Of a stretch of DNA of 64,000 bases, positions 38,327-47,491 are shown one piece after another. Numbering within the stretch: the stretch's first letter is position 1; each line of letters opens with the position of its first letter. The DNA comes from a bacterium. GTDB lineage: Bacteria; Bacteroidota; Bacteroidia; B-17B0; Aurantibacillaceae. Below the pieces are notes generated by a model that saw only the letters and a list, made by a program, of their open reading frames with translations, did not search any database and was not told the origin of the DNA. Made by a program: the position numbers and the translations under genes. The stretch spans positions 1 through 64,000 of the forward strand of contig JAQSCW010000032.1 in NCBI GenBank assembly GCA_029945625.1, written 5' to 3'.

Positions 38327-39196
38327 TCAATCAATCGCTTTCAAACTCAGATCCAAACTTTTTACATGATGGGTGAGGGCTCCAATCGAAATAAAGTCAA
38401 CGCCACAGGCCGCATAGAGTCGAATGTTTTTTTCGGTAATACCCCCTGAAGATTCGACTTCGTATCTCCGGTTAATGAGTTTTACAGCGGCAAGGGTTTG
38501 TTTGGGTGTAAAATTATCCAACATGATGCGATCCACTCCCCCGGTGGCCAGAACAGCTTTTACATCGTCCATGGACCGCGTTTCGATCTCAATGACTAGT
38601 TTTTTCTTTTTTGTTTTGAGGTAAGAGTTCACCGATGCAATGGCCTGAGGGATCCCTCCGGCAAAATCAATATGATTGTCCTTGATAAGAATCATATCGT
38701 ACAAACCAAACCGATGGTTGGCAGCCCCACCAATGACTACCGCCCATTTTTCAAAGAACCGAAATCCGGGTGTGGTTTTGCGTGTGTCAATCACTTTTGT
38801 TTTGGTGCCCTTGCACAAACTTTGAAGGTGAAAGGTTTTGGTGGCTATGCCGCTCATGCGCTGCATCACGTTTAAAACTAATCGCTCTGCCACTAATAGA
38901 TTCCTAGCGTTTCCTCCAACGGTAAATACCACATCTCCCTTCCGCACTTTGGCCCCGTCATTAATAAGTACCTTTACCTTAAGTGTTGAATCGATTTCTT
39001 TTAAGATACGTTTAGCCGCTTCAACACCCGCAAGAATGCCATCTTCCTTCACCAACAAGTGCATTTTACCTTTGTGATGTTTAGGGATGATAGAAAGGGA
39101 GGTGTGGTCCCCATCACTTACATCCTCTTGCAGAACATTGGAAATAAACTGCTTGAATCGGAAGTCCTTTTTGTGAAGCTTGATAAAATCAGTCAT
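38327..39196 (-). CDS. nadC: Nicotinate-nucleotide pyrophosphorylase (carboxylating)
   Basis: Quinolinate phosphoribosyltransferase of de novo NAD synthesis, making nicotinate mononucleotide from quinolinate and PRPP. The protein has 289 residues. It contains QEDVSDGDHTSL near the start, the RKTTPGFRFFEKWAVVIGGAANHRFGLYDMILIKDNH active-site region (about 135-172), and the barrel-end motifs DRIMLDNF and ESSGGITEKNIRLYAACGVDFISIGALTH. It follows the DUF4783 gene with an 8-base overlap. Confidence 0.97.
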   Translation of the reverse strand: MTDFIKLHKKDFRFKQFISNVLQEDVSDGDHTSLSIIPKHHKGKMHLLVKEDGILAGVEAAKRILKEIDSTLKVKVLINDGAKVRKGDVVFTVGGNARNLLVAERLVLNVMQRMSGIATKTFHLQSLCKGTKTKVIDTRKTTPGFRFFEKWAVVIGGAANHRFGLYDMILIKDNHIDFAGGIPQAIASVNSYLKTKKKKLVIEIETRSMDDVKAVLATGGVDRIMLDNFTPKQTLAAVKLINRRYEVESSGGITEKNIRLYAACGVDFISIGALTHHVKSLDLSLKAID

Positions 39197-39563
39197 TATC
39201 GCTTTCTATTCTGAATTGGGAAACGAGTTCGTGTCTGATCAAAATGGAAATTCTGAATTTGCCATTTGTGGTTTCGAGAGTTCCCGTAATATATTGTGAA
39301 GTAGAATTCATAGAACTTTTGTGCGCATCGCTAAAACTCTTTACAGGATGCTTCTCAAAGAAATACTTGATATTAGCCTCCGCTTGCGACTTGCTTAATA
39401 CGTCTTCCTGATTCAGGATTTTGATGGAAACCTTTTCGTCGAAATATTTTACCAATTCCGAAGCCTTACCCAGTCGTAAAGCCGCTGCAATCTCCTCCCC
39501 CACATCAATCAAAGGGAAAGAAAGTCCAAACATAAAATACAACGAAATAAGCGCGATCTTCAT
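39189..39563 (-). CDS. DUF4783 domain exported protein
   Basis: Protein of 124 residues with a signal peptide (about 1-15). The mature part has an NTF2-like look: EEIAAALRLGKASELVKYFDEKVSIKI, then KYFFEKHPVKSF. It matches DUF4783, a Bacteroidota family without known function that I recall next to nadC in other members of the phylum. Overlaps nadC by 8 bases, so the pair is coupled. Confidence 0.85.
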   Translation of the reverse strand: MKIALISLYFMFGLSFPLIDVGEEIAAALRLGKASELVKYFDEKVSIKILNQEDVLSKSQAEANIKYFFEKHPVKSFSDAHKSSMNSTSQYITGTLETTNGKFRISILIRHELVSQFRIESDND

Positions 39564-39673
39564 TTTTTATAGTAATTAGCAGAAAACTGAAACCTTAACA
39601 AGTACTTTATTTACCTTTAGAGGCCGGTTGGAGCTTCCGCAAACAAATTTAACTAAAATTTACAAATTAATAC

Positions 39674-40147
39674 ATGCGTATTAGCCTTGTCCAGATTGAT
39701 AAAACTCAGGATTCCTACTTGACAGAAGGCATTGACATCTACCACAGGCGCCTGAAAAATTATACAGCCTTTGAGATCCTCACAATAAATGTGCCAAAAC
39801 AAGTACGCCAGCGCAGCGTCAACGAGCAGAAGCTGGAAGAAGCCAAACTCATTATAAACCTTCTCAACACAGAGGATATGTTGGTTTTGCTCGATGAAAA
39901 AGGCAAAGAACTCAGTTCGACCGAATTCTCAAAATTTATTGCCGGCAAACAAAATGCCTCCATAAAGCGCCTTATTTTCTTAATTGGCGGACCTTTCGGC
40001 TTTGATCCCCGAATCTACGAACGAGCTAATTTTACACTTTCGTTCTCAAAAATGACCTTTTCTCATCAAATGATTCGCTTGTTTTTTGTGGAGCAATTGT
40101 ACAGGGCTTTTACTATCTTAAAAGGGGAAAAGTACCATCATGAATAG
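39674..40147 (+). CDS. rlmH: 23S rRNA pseudouridine-1915 N3-methyltransferase RlmH
   Basis: SPOUT-class methyltransferase acting on pseudouridine 1915 of 23S rRNA in the assembled ribosome. It has 157 residues, the normal length. Family markers: ISLVQIDKTQDSYLTEGIDIYHRRL, LLDEKGKELSSTEFSKF (about 73-89), the SAM-binding knot LIFLIGGPFGFDP, and FSHQMIRLFFVEQLYRAF with ILKGEKYHHE at the C-terminus. It diverges from the nadC pair across a 110-base spacer. No gene follows it for 421 bases. Confidence 0.97.
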   Translation: MRISLVQIDKTQDSYLTEGIDIYHRRLKNYTAFEILTINVPKQVRQRSVNEQKLEEAKLIINLLNTEDMLVLLDEKGKELSSTEFSKFIAGKQNASIKRLIFLIGGPFGFDPRIYERANFTLSFSKMTFSHQMIRLFFVEQLYRAFTILKGEKYHHE

Positions 40148-40568
40148 AAATCAACTAGTCGCTACTAAAAGGGTTGGTATGCCTTAAGACTTGATAATTC
40201 TAATGAAAAATACGAGGTTTTGCTTGTCGGAAAATTGGTAATACGCGCAGCAAATCCTGATTTTGACATTGAAAGGATTTAAAATAATCTATTGACCTCG
40301 GGACTAAAATAGTGAGAGCGCCAGGGATTGAGCCATTTGTTTGAGCTCTTTTTTCTGAGCCTTTTCGGGCGAACAAAAAAAGCGAGTGGCGAAAGCCCGC
40401 CCCGGCTTACAAAATAAGGCCTGCGGCAGGTGTATAACGTGCATTTGAACGAAATGGTACAAAGGCCGTAAATTTTGTTATGCCGGGGGCGCCCATTACA
40501 CTATAAAACCTTTGCCGGAAAATAAAATTTTTGTTCGAACATGCTCTTCAGCGTATCCTAAACTGAAC
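40148..40568. other. Gene-free scar region with an attC-like hairpin and fragments
   Basis: No intact gene is seen. 40172-40282 (+) reads as 36 codons of protein-like text (GWYALRLDNSNEKY ... NPDFDIERI, stop) without a start and may be a gene remnant. 40308-40330 read on the minus strand (CTCAATCCCTGGCGCTCTCA) looks like the T-loop to acceptor end of a tRNA, but the matching 5' parts are missing. 40433-40482 is an imperfect palindrome, TATAAC/GTTATG with inner ATTT/AAAT and ACG/CGT and a two-base asymmetry, similar in plan to an integron attC site. 40361-40418 is GC-rich with CGGGC/GCCCG arms. Together these suggest a decayed insertion. Confidence 0.35.
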
Positions 40569-42446
40569 TCAATCAAAAAAAGTCCAGCTTAAGCCAAAAC
40601 GAAAGGCTCTATCGGCTTGGTAATAGCCGGGCACAAAAAAGTAATTAGTTCCCACGAGCCCCTGAAGCACATTTTCCACTTTAAAGAAGAATGACACCGG
40701 TCGGATTCGTGCATTCAGATACACATCCACATAAGGATACGGACTGGTTTCCACTTTGTCCTGTAAATAGAATACCTGGGTGGCCGGCATATAATTATAG
40801 GGAGTAAATCCTTCATAGATCTGCACTTGTGAACCAATTTGCAATTGAAGATTATTCTTAAATAAATTGCCATTGTAAAACAGTTTTACTGTACTCACAT
40901 TGCCCGGAATACGCACATACGTAGGACGTGTGCTGGACTGATACACATGATTTAAGCCAATTCCCAAGTGTTTGAAAAACACTTTGGCGAAATTTAAAGA
41001 AAGGGCGGTATTTGAAATGGGGCTATTGTACTGAGCGGGCAAGGCATTTCGGTCAAAATACAGAAAGTGGTTTACATTTTGCTGATACACATTGAACTGT
41101 AAACTTTTTCCCAAATTAAATTTAAGTTTGATTTGTAATTGTTCTTGAGGTTTGTACCCCAAATTAAACCACTCAAAATGATTACTTACCCAATAATTAT
41201 AAATATAATCGGGGTTACGACGTTCATACGAGATAGCCAGGAAAATAGACCTCTTCTTAATAGGATTAATGTCAACAAAGGAACTAAGTTCTGCTCTATA
41301 GTTTCCTGCATTGGTGCCCTCAAGCACATACTGAGCATTCACGTGGTTTTCAATTGAACGGGTGAATGGCGTTAAGGAATCTTTGTTTTTGAATATTTTT
41401 TTATAAACTGCATCTCCCTGGGCACTGGTGTTAGAAAACAAACTGTCGGCATACTGCCATACACGGTTGTGTTCATTTTTTATTCCCACCGAAAATGCCC
41501 GATTCTTGTCGCGGCTCTTTACCGCATAATCTACCTCATTTGCAAACTGTCGCACCAACGAACTATCGTGGGTTTGGATAGTATCCTTGTAGGCCACATG
41601 ATAAAACCCGTCTTGTGCAATATGCGTATCCTTATATTTAAATACTTGATTGGTGAATTTTGTCTTTATCTGTATAAATTGATCGTAGGCACGGGTTGAA
41701 TCGCTTTTTTTATTTAGTTTAAAATAGGGATTAAACATGGCTTTTGTTTCTCTGTTATCGCGACTCGCATTTGAAATGTTGTAGGGAAGAACTTCTTTAA
41801 TCACCAAAATAGTGGTATCATTCAGGGGACTCTTAATCCCCCCGTTCTCATTATTTTTATTACTGTTATTCAGCAAATACAGATAGTACCCGGCACGTTT
41901 TTTCTTGGTTTCATAATTACTGCTGATGTATAAATTATTGGTATAGGTGGTTTGCCGTTTGTAGTATCCAATGGAAGTATAGCGTTGAAAGCCCATGGTT
42001 ACGTTTACTTTGTCTTTATACGTATGCGTGAACAACATCTTAAAAATTTGCAAATTCTTTGCGCCGGCAATGCCTGTAAGATTGGCATAGGGACCTTTAC
42101 TGCGGTAATATTGCACCTGTTCTTCCGTAAATCGATCTTGCTGGGTGGGAGGTTGAAAGAATCTGAACCCCACATTATCACTTTTGTACGTCAACATATA
42201 ATGTGGGGAAGGCAAACCAATATTTCCCATAAAATTTCGCGGGAAAAAATTTGAAAATTCGGTTAACGAAGTATCCGGGTAAGAATAGCGGTACTGAGTT
42301 ACAAGATTGTTTTTTTCAGACTTTACCCTCAGGTACAGTGGGTCGGTGGAATAAAATACCTGCGCGTTTCCACCAATAAAATACAGGGTTAAGAACAGCA
42401 AAAGAACTTTTTCAAAAGTTCCCAATCTGTTTTTATCTCTGTTCAT
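40569..42446 (-). CDS. Putative outer-membrane porin
   Basis: Beta-barrel protein of about 625 residues resembling the putative porin family of Bacteroidota (Porin_10). A signal peptide ends near GGNAQ, followed by many alternating aromatic strands (VNVTMGFQRYTSIGYYKRQ, RSIFLAISYERRNPDYIYNYWV, LQLQIGSQVQIYEGFTPYNYMP) and a terminal FGLSWTFFD strand. In-frame ATGs also exist at 42473 and 42455; 42446 is taken because it gives the shortest signal peptide n-region, but this is not certain. Transported substrate unknown. Confidence 0.82.
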   Translation of the reverse strand: MNRDKNRLGTFEKVLLLFLTLYFIGGNAQVFYSTDPLYLRVKSEKNNLVTQYRYSYPDTSLTEFSNFFPRNFMGNIGLPSPHYMLTYKSDNVGFRFFQPPTQQDRFTEEQVQYYRSKGPYANLTGIAGAKNLQIFKMLFTHTYKDKVNVTMGFQRYTSIGYYKRQTTYTNNLYISSNYETKKKRAGYYLYLLNNSNKNNENGGIKSPLNDTTILVIKEVLPYNISNASRDNRETKAMFNPYFKLNKKSDSTRAYDQFIQIKTKFTNQVFKYKDTHIAQDGFYHVAYKDTIQTHDSSLVRQFANEVDYAVKSRDKNRAFSVGIKNEHNRVWQYADSLFSNTSAQGDAVYKKIFKNKDSLTPFTRSIENHVNAQYVLEGTNAGNYRAELSSFVDINPIKKRSIFLAISYERRNPDYIYNYWVSNHFEWFNLGYKPQEQLQIKLKFNLGKSLQFNVYQQNVNHFLYFDRNALPAQYNSPISNTALSLNFAKVFFKHLGIGLNHVYQSSTRPTYVRIPGNVSTVKLFYNGNLFKNNLQLQIGSQVQIYEGFTPYNYMPATQVFYLQDKVETSPYPYVDVYLNARIRPVSFFFKVENVLQGLVGTNYFFVPGYYQADRAFRFGLSWTFFD

Positions 42447-42567
42447 GCACTGCATAGGGGTCGAAAATTTCATCGTCCGACAAGGGTCAACGAATTGTAA
42501 TTATGGAAAAATTAACAGCGATACACTTCAGCACCATATTTTGCCGGTTCTTTGTTATTTATTCGTA

Positions 42568-43599
42568 TTACAGCTTTCCGAAAAAATGTTCTTCCACATC
42601 AAATGTTGATTTTAAACCCACCTCCTTAAAATCAGTCTTGATCCAATGATCGGCTATTTTCCTTCCTTTTTCTTTAAGATCGAGAAAAAACTCCCAGGAG
42701 ATGTTCATTTTACTGCTCTGACTTAATTGGCTCAGTGCTTCGTAGCCGCTAATAGTGTGCACAAAGATCTCCCGGTTATTTTTATCATCTACTTTTAAGA
42801 TCCCGTTTCGTAACAACTCGTTTCGGTAATGGATCAGTTTCATTTCGTTGATCAAACTGCTGTTAAAGGAGATCTCATTCACCCGGTCGGCGATGTCGCG
42901 CGCGGTGGTGGGCACCGAATTGATGTTGATGGAATTAATTTTAATGAGCACAATATCGTGAATATCGGTATTGGTAATGAGGGGAGAAATAGGCGGATTG
43001 CCCATATATCCACCATCCCAATAAAATTGACCATCTATTTCAACAGCCTGAAACAAAAATGGTAAACAGGCAGAAGCCAAAACTGCATCCACGGTGATCT
43101 CTTTGTTGGTGAAAATCTTTGCACGGTTTGTTTTTACATTCGTGGCACAGATAAACAACTTTTTTTTATTATAGAGATGCAGCTCTTCAAAGTCGATCAA
43201 ACTGTTGAGTATGTCTTTAAGCGGATTGTAGTTGAAGGGATTAAAATTGTATGGCGACAAAAATTGCGACATCACATTAAACATCATGTAGCCCGGACTA
43301 TTATGAATGTCGCCATTGCTATAGGCCTTGTCGAACATACTCGGCTTAAAAATAGAACTGCCGGTCTGTGCAATTTTTCGCCACAGTTGTTCCATCAATT
43401 CCTTTGCCTTTGTGGGTCCACCAAGGTGCAAACCGTAGGCACAGGTTACCGCATTTACAGCGCCGGCACTCGTACCGCACATCGCTTCCGCCACAATAAC
43501 GTCCTCTTCCAAAAGCCTGTCGAGCACTCCCCATGTAAAAGCTCCATGTGCGCCCCCACCCTGCAATGCAATGCCTACATGTTTTTTAGTTTTACTCAT
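42568..43599 (-). CDS. Patatin-like phospholipase family protein
   Basis: Serine lipid acyl hydrolase of 343 residues. It has the oxyanion loop GGGAHGAF (about 14-21), the nucleophile Ser44 in CGTSAG, and the catalytic Asp195 in DGGYMGNPP, so the Ser-Asp dyad is complete. No signal peptide or membrane segment is visible, which suggests a cytoplasmic or peripheral enzyme. The ATG at 43599 is used; the frame upstream offers only TTG. It stands between the porin and the TPR lipoprotein with spacers of about 100 bases on each side. Confidence 0.92.
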   Translation of the reverse strand: MSKTKKHVGIALQGGGAHGAFTWGVLDRLLEEDVIVAEAMCGTSAGAVNAVTCAYGLHLGGPTKAKELMEQLWRKIAQTGSSIFKPSMFDKAYSNGDIHNSPGYMMFNVMSQFLSPYNFNPFNYNPLKDILNSLIDFEELHLYNKKKLFICATNVKTNRAKIFTNKEITVDAVLASACLPFLFQAVEIDGQFYWDGGYMGNPPISPLITNTDIHDIVLIKINSININSVPTTARDIADRVNEISFNSSLINEMKLIHYRNELLRNGILKVDDKNNREIFVHTISGYEALSQLSQSSKMNISWEFFLDLKEKGRKIADHWIKTDFKEVGLKSTFDVEEHFFGKL

Positions 43600-43703
43600 T
43601 TTCAATTTTTATAACTATAAATTTATCCTTTTAAAAAACAACCGCGGTCACATTTGCCTTTAATTAACAGAAACCCCCGGGCAAAATGCAATTTCCCACA
43701 CAC

Positions 43704-44738
43704 TCACAAGGCGTTAAGACCCTGTATGGCGGGTTCATAATTTGGCGATAAACGCAAACACATGGCGAAATCAGCTTTTGCGCTCACCCTATCATGAAGT
43801 AACGTATACGTGTATGCACGCGCATAATAAGCTGCAACAAAGTTGTTATTGATCTCAATGGCTTTTGTGAAGTGTTCCAGTGCCTTTTTTGGATCCTTTT
43901 TGAACTCCAGATAAATGGCGCCTAAATTATATTGGCAATTGTCGCACGTTTTGTTTGTGGCAATAATATCCTCGTATGCTTTGATGGCCTCGTCTGTCTT
44001 TTTTAGATCCTGCAGTAATTTGGCCCGGGCATAAAGTGCTTTTGCGTTGGAGGGATTAAGGCGCAACACATTGGCGTAATAATCCAATGCCAGAGGATTT
44101 TTTTTGGCCGCGAAGAGCACACCCAAATCGTAATGAGCGTCTTCCATTTTACTGTCTTGTTCAATGGCAGTTTGTAAACTTGATATCGCCCTGTTCGTAT
44201 CTCCGCTTTCACGATAAATACTTCCTTTAATAAAATACGCCTTGGCCAAATTTTCATTGATGCGCAGCGCTTTGTTCACAAAGTCAATTCCTTCTTGATA
44301 ACGCTGTACGAGGTAATACAATTCAGCAAGTTTTAATAGAGCTTCGGTATTGTTGGGAAATTTTTTGGCCGTGATCTCAAGAAGTTCTTTCGACAAACGC
44401 GTGCTGTTTTGCGCGAAGTACACGTCGGCCAGCGTGAGGTAGAAATTAGCTTGTGTACTATCGAGTTTTATGGCACGTTTCGAATCATTTATGGCTTCGT
44501 TAAATTCATGCAAACCCAAATAAACGCGTGCCCTTTTTTCATACAGAGCTGCTTCACCTGGTGTTGCCAAGAGCTGTGCATTTATGGCTTTTAATTCGGG
44601 AGAATTAAGTTTGATACTGAGGCTGTCGGCCTTTTGGGCGCTCTGCGTCAGGTCGTCCTGTTTAGAAGCGCTTTGGGTGCAGGCCCCCGGCACAAATAAG
44701 AATAAAAGAATAAAAAAGCGAACTATTTTAGAAACCAT
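43704..44738 (-). CDS. TPR-repeat lipoprotein
   Basis: Lipoprotein of 344 residues: signal with lipobox PGAC (Cys20), then about eight tetratricopeptide repeats from residue 50 to the end (for example ALYEKRARVYLGLHEFNEAINDSKRAI, AKAYFIKGSIYRESGDTNRAISSL). Such proteins act as scaffolds; partners are unknown. The ATG at 44738 is chosen over those at 44759 and 44753 because it gives a standard signal peptide and starts 4 bases after the stop of the Fe-S gene upstream, which makes it the last gene of that operon. Confidence 0.87.
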   Translation of the reverse strand: MVSKIVRFFILLFLFVPGACTQSASKQDDLTQSAQKADSLSIKLNSPELKAINAQLLATPGEAALYEKRARVYLGLHEFNEAINDSKRAIKLDSTQANFYLTLADVYFAQNSTRLSKELLEITAKKFPNNTEALLKLAELYYLVQRYQEGIDFVNKALRINENLAKAYFIKGSIYRESGDTNRAISSLQTAIEQDSKMEDAHYDLGVLFAAKKNPLALDYYANVLRLNPSNAKALYARAKLLQDLKKTDEAIKAYEDIIATNKTCDNCQYNLGAIYLEFKKDPKKALEHFTKAIEINNNFVAAYYARAYTYTLLHDRVSAKADFAMCLRLSPNYEPAIQGLNAL

Positions 44739-44742
44739 TTTA

Positions 44743-45552
44743 TTAAAGATCATTTGCATTCGCTATAAGTTCGGCCACATCCAACACCTTGGTTTTTTCT
44801 TCCTTATTAAAATGTTTTACGCCGTCGGTCATCATGGTATTACAAAAAGGACAAGCTACCGCAATAATGTCGGGTTGGAGGTCCAGGGCTTCCTGCGCAC
44901 GTTCGTTATTTACTTCCTTATTACCCTGCGGCGATTCCACATACGCTTTTTCCGATTCTTTAAACATTTGTGCCCCACCCGCTCCGCAGCAGAGTCCTTT
45001 GGCTTTGCTACGTTTCATCTCCAGCAATTCCACATCCAACTTTCTGATGATCTCACGCGGAGCTTCGTACACATTGTTAGCACGACCCAAATAACAAGGA
45101 TCGTGAAACACAATTTTTTTGCCGGTAAAAACGCCACCTTCCACTTTTAATTTTCCTTCATCAATCAATTGCTGCACGAGTTGGGTATGATGCACCACTT
45201 CATAATTTCCACCCAAAGCGGGGTACTCGTTTTTAAGTGTATTAAAACAATGCGGACAGCCCGTCACTATTTTTTTCACAGCGTAGCCATTCATTACCTG
45301 AATGTTCTGCATGGCCTGCATTTGAAACAAAAATTCGTTTCCCGCTCGTTTGGCAGGATCACCGCTGCAACCCTCTTCCATACCAAGTATGGCAAACTTT
45401 ATGTTCACATGATTCAAAATGCGCACAATGGCTTTGGTGATCTTTTTGGCGCGATCGTCGAAACTTCCGGAGCAACCCACCCAGAATAAGATCTCGGGGG
45501 ATTCTCCTTTTGCGAGCATCTCGGCCATAGTAGGAACTGTTAGTGTTGACAT
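44743..45552 (-). CDS. Cysteine-rich (CCG domain) Fe-S oxidoreductase subunit
   Basis: Soluble protein of 269 residues with two cysteine-rich CCG domains as in HdrB, GlpC or LutA: GCSGSF near the start, GCPHCFNTLKNEYP, DPCYLGRANNVYEAPR, the CCGAGGAQMF motif and CPFCNTMMTDG. It should pair with the membrane 4Fe-4S protein encoded at 46172-47479 to form a quinone-linked or thiol-linked electron transfer complex; the donor is unknown. The two subunit genes are usually adjacent in this phylum as I recall, but here a four-helix-bundle gene and a repeat lie between them. Confidence 0.9.
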   Translation of the reverse strand: MSTLTVPTMAEMLAKGESPEILFWVGCSGSFDDRAKKITKAIVRILNHVNIKFAILGMEEGCSGDPAKRAGNEFLFQMQAMQNIQVMNGYAVKKIVTGCPHCFNTLKNEYPALGGNYEVVHHTQLVQQLIDEGKLKVEGGVFTGKKIVFHDPCYLGRANNVYEAPREIIRKLDVELLEMKRSKAKGLCCGAGGAQMFKESEKAYVESPQGNKEVNNERAQEALDLQPDIIAVACPFCNTMMTDGVKHFNKEEKTKVLDVAELIANANDL

Positions 45553-45557
45553 ATTTA

Positions 45558-45965
45558 TTAAGTTTTTAAGTTGGCAGGAGCAGTCGGCAGACTTGAACCC
45601 GAAAATTTCTCGGGAGCGTTCATCATACTTCCTAACATTCTACCCACCTGATAGTATTCCTCTGTAATTGTGTTATGGGCGACTTCATCCAAATATCCGC
45701 AATCTCTTGAGAAATCCAGAAACACTAATGTCTCGGCGCACTCTCCATCAGCATCACTTAGTTTCGACACAAAATGTTTCGGGTAAATTCTTTTACGATA
45801 GCTCTCGGCCAAATTTGCACACACCGATCGCGACGACCTCCTGATCTGATCTGTCAAGGAATACAATTCTTCTTTAGGAAAATTCTTTGATTTACTGTAA
45901 ATCAGCATTGCTGCTGCATATGCCTTCTTATAAACTATCAAATCCTTGAAACCTTGATTTTTCAT
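45558..45965 (-). CDS. Four-helix bundle protein (23S rRNA intervening-sequence family)
   Basis: Protein of 135 residues with the family pattern: FKDLIVYKKAYAAAMLIYS, then LTDQIRRSSRSVCANLAESYRKR, then the later helices with GECAETLVFLDFSRDCGYLD. Proteins of this family occur inside 23S rRNA intervening sequences and as stand-alone genes, and share their fold with the Avd protein of diversity-generating retroelements; their role is not known. The ATG at 45965 is preferred, although 45989 is also possible. It ends 5 bases before the Fe-S subunit gene and is preceded by a heptamer minisatellite, so it looks like a later insertion into the Fe-S operon. Confidence 0.85.
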   Translation of the reverse strand: MKNQGFKDLIVYKKAYAAAMLIYSKSKNFPKEELYSLTDQIRRSSRSVCANLAESYRKRIYPKHFVSKLSDADGECAETLVFLDFSRDCGYLDEVAHNTITEEYYQVGRMLGSMMNAPEKFSGSSLPTAPANLKT

Positions 45966-46031
45966 GCTGTTTTTTTTTGGGTTAAACATTTAAATTATTT
46001 ATTTTTTTGCTATGTTTCTTCCAAAGCCCCC

Positions 46032-46115
46032 TGCCAACTGCTTACTGCCAACTGCTTACTGCCAACTGCTTACTGCCAACTGCTTACTGCCAACTGCCTA
46101 CTGCTTACTGCCTTC
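46032..46115. repeat. Heptamer minisatellite TGCYWAC, 12 units
   Basis: Twelve consecutive 7-base units, mostly alternating TGCCAAC and TGCTTAC so that the effective period is 14 bases; the last unit is TGCCTTC. It lies 67 bases upstream of the four-helix-bundle start, between the two Fe-S subunit genes. The repeat is open in several frames but encodes nothing recognisable. A second, weaker repetition of CTTAGTG-like units follows at about 46136-46162. Confidence 0.92.
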
Positions 46116-46171
46116 AACTTCCAAACTCTCAATGTACCTTAGTGTACTAAGTGTCTTAGTGGTGAAGTATT

Positions 46172-47479
46172 TTAGCTTTCACCAACCCAATTCCCCCTAT
46201 CGGCCGGTGAAAACTGCCAGGGCGCACTGTTGTTTTCAATATTGCTAAACATGCCATTCAGCTCGGCCGGGGCCTGACTTTGTTCCATTACCAAATACCT
46301 GCGAATATCAATGATAATAGCCAGTGGATCGATGTTTACGGGACATTCCTGCACACAGGCATTACAGGTATTGCAGGCCCAGACTTCCTCAGCAGAAATA
46401 TAATCTCCCACCAATGATTTGCCGTCATCCACAAACACCCCTTTGTTTTTATCCATGTTTCGTCCCACTTCCTCCATGCGATCACGGGTATCCATCATTA
46501 TTTTACGTGGCGATAATTTTTTTCCGGTGATGTTTTGAGGACAAGAGGAGGTACATCGTCCGCACTCGGTGCAGGTGTAAGCGTCCATCAAATTTTTCCA
46601 ACTCAGATCCTGAACGTCTTTTACTCCAAAGCGTGGCGGATTATTAGGATCGGTTTTTGGTTGATAGGCAGGGTCAAAATTGGGAGCCACCACATCGGTA
46701 ACACTGTCGAGTGTATTTAATTGTCCCTTACTTTTTAAATTAGAAAAGTATGTATTTGGAAAAGCCAATAAAATATGCAGGTGTTTTGAATACGGCAGGT
46801 AATTCAGAAAAGCAAAGATCCCCACAATATGCAGCCACCAGCAAAAGCGCTCTAAAAAAATGAGGTTGCCATCTGATAAACCACTCATATAAGGTGCAAT
46901 TAAGCCACTCACCGGAAAACTTCCCGCCTGATGATACTGTTCGTTACCGCGCAATTGAAGATTTTGGTCGGCCCCGTTCATCAGCATGAGAGCAGTCATC
47001 AATACCATTTCTGTAATCAGAATGGCATTTGCGTCCATCCTTGGCCAGCCCTTTAATTCGGCATTCCAAAAACGCTTTACCTTTCCCACATTACGACGCA
47101 GCCAAAAAACAACAACTCCAATAAATACACCGGTGGCAAGAATCTCAAAGAAAGCAATCAAAAAACTATAAAAACTTCCCAAAAAACTAAAAGCACGATG
47201 TTGATGAAGGATACCATCCACAAACATTTCAAGCACTTCAATATTAATAAGTACAAACCCAACATATACCAAAATGTGCATGATGCCGCTGAGGGGTCGT
47301 GTCACCATTTTACTCTGGCCAAATGCCACCAGCAGCATGGTTTTTAGGCGTTCACCTTTATTGTCGGTAATGGGGAAATCGCGTCCAATAAAAATATTTC
47401 TCCGAATTTTGCGGGCATTGATATAAAAGAAGGTGCCGGCACCACTAAAAAGAATGCAGAATATAATGGAGCTGATCAT
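46172..47479 (-). CDS. Membrane-bound 4Fe-4S oxidoreductase subunit
   Basis: Protein of 435 residues. The N-terminal half has about five membrane segments (near 3-20, 62-85, 100-122, 155-170, 215-235) with histidines that could hold heme as in NarI-like domains. The C-terminal half has two 4Fe-4S motifs: [12 protein letters not shown] (about 306-317) and [12 protein letters not shown] (about 371-382). This fits a HdrDE/GlpC-like membrane electron carrier that passes electrons to the CCG protein at 44743-45552. It starts 12 bases after the mlaD-like gene, with which it is probably co-transcribed. Confidence 0.9.
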   Translation of the reverse strand: MISSIIFCILFSGAGTFFYINARKIRRNIFIGRDFPITDNKGERLKTMLLVAFGQSKMVTRPLSGIMHILVYVGFVLINIEVLEMFVDGILHQHRAFSFLGSFYSFLIAFFEILATGVFIGVVVFWLRRNVGKVKRFWNAELKGWPRMDANAILITEMVLMTALMLMNGADQNLQLRGNEQYHQAGSFPVSGLIAPYMSGLSDGNLIFLERFCWWLHIVGIFAFLNYLPYSKHLHILLAFPNTYFSNLKSKGQLNTLDSVTDVVAPNFDPAYQPKTDPNNPPRFGVKDVQDLSWKNLMDAYTCTECGRCTSSCPQNITGKKLSPRKIMMDTRDRMEEVGRNMDKNKGVFVDDGKSLVGDYISAEEVWACNTCNACVQECPVNIDPLAIIIDIRRYLVMEQSQAPAELNGMFSNIENNSAPWQFSPADRGNWVGES

Positions 47480-47491
47480 AATCTATTGGTT

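Noticed and set aside
40308-40330. A tRNA gene on the minus strand
   Set aside because: Only the T-loop to acceptor part resembles a tRNA. The T-stem does not pair and there is no anticodon arm or 5' acceptor strand. At most it is a fragment.
43599-44738. Possibility that patatin and the TPR/Fe-S operon form one unit
   Set aside because: There is a 104-base spacer between them with no visible linkage. I kept them separate, as promoter placement could not be decided.
46032-46115. Possible CRISPR array
   Set aside because: The units are 7 bases long and directly adjacent with no unique spacers, and no cas gene is present. It is a minisatellite.
45958-46248. Short plus-strand frames across the heptamer repeat
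   Set aside because: They consist of repeat-derived text (NCLLPTAYC and similar) that any frame of a tandem repeat would show. No coding evidence.
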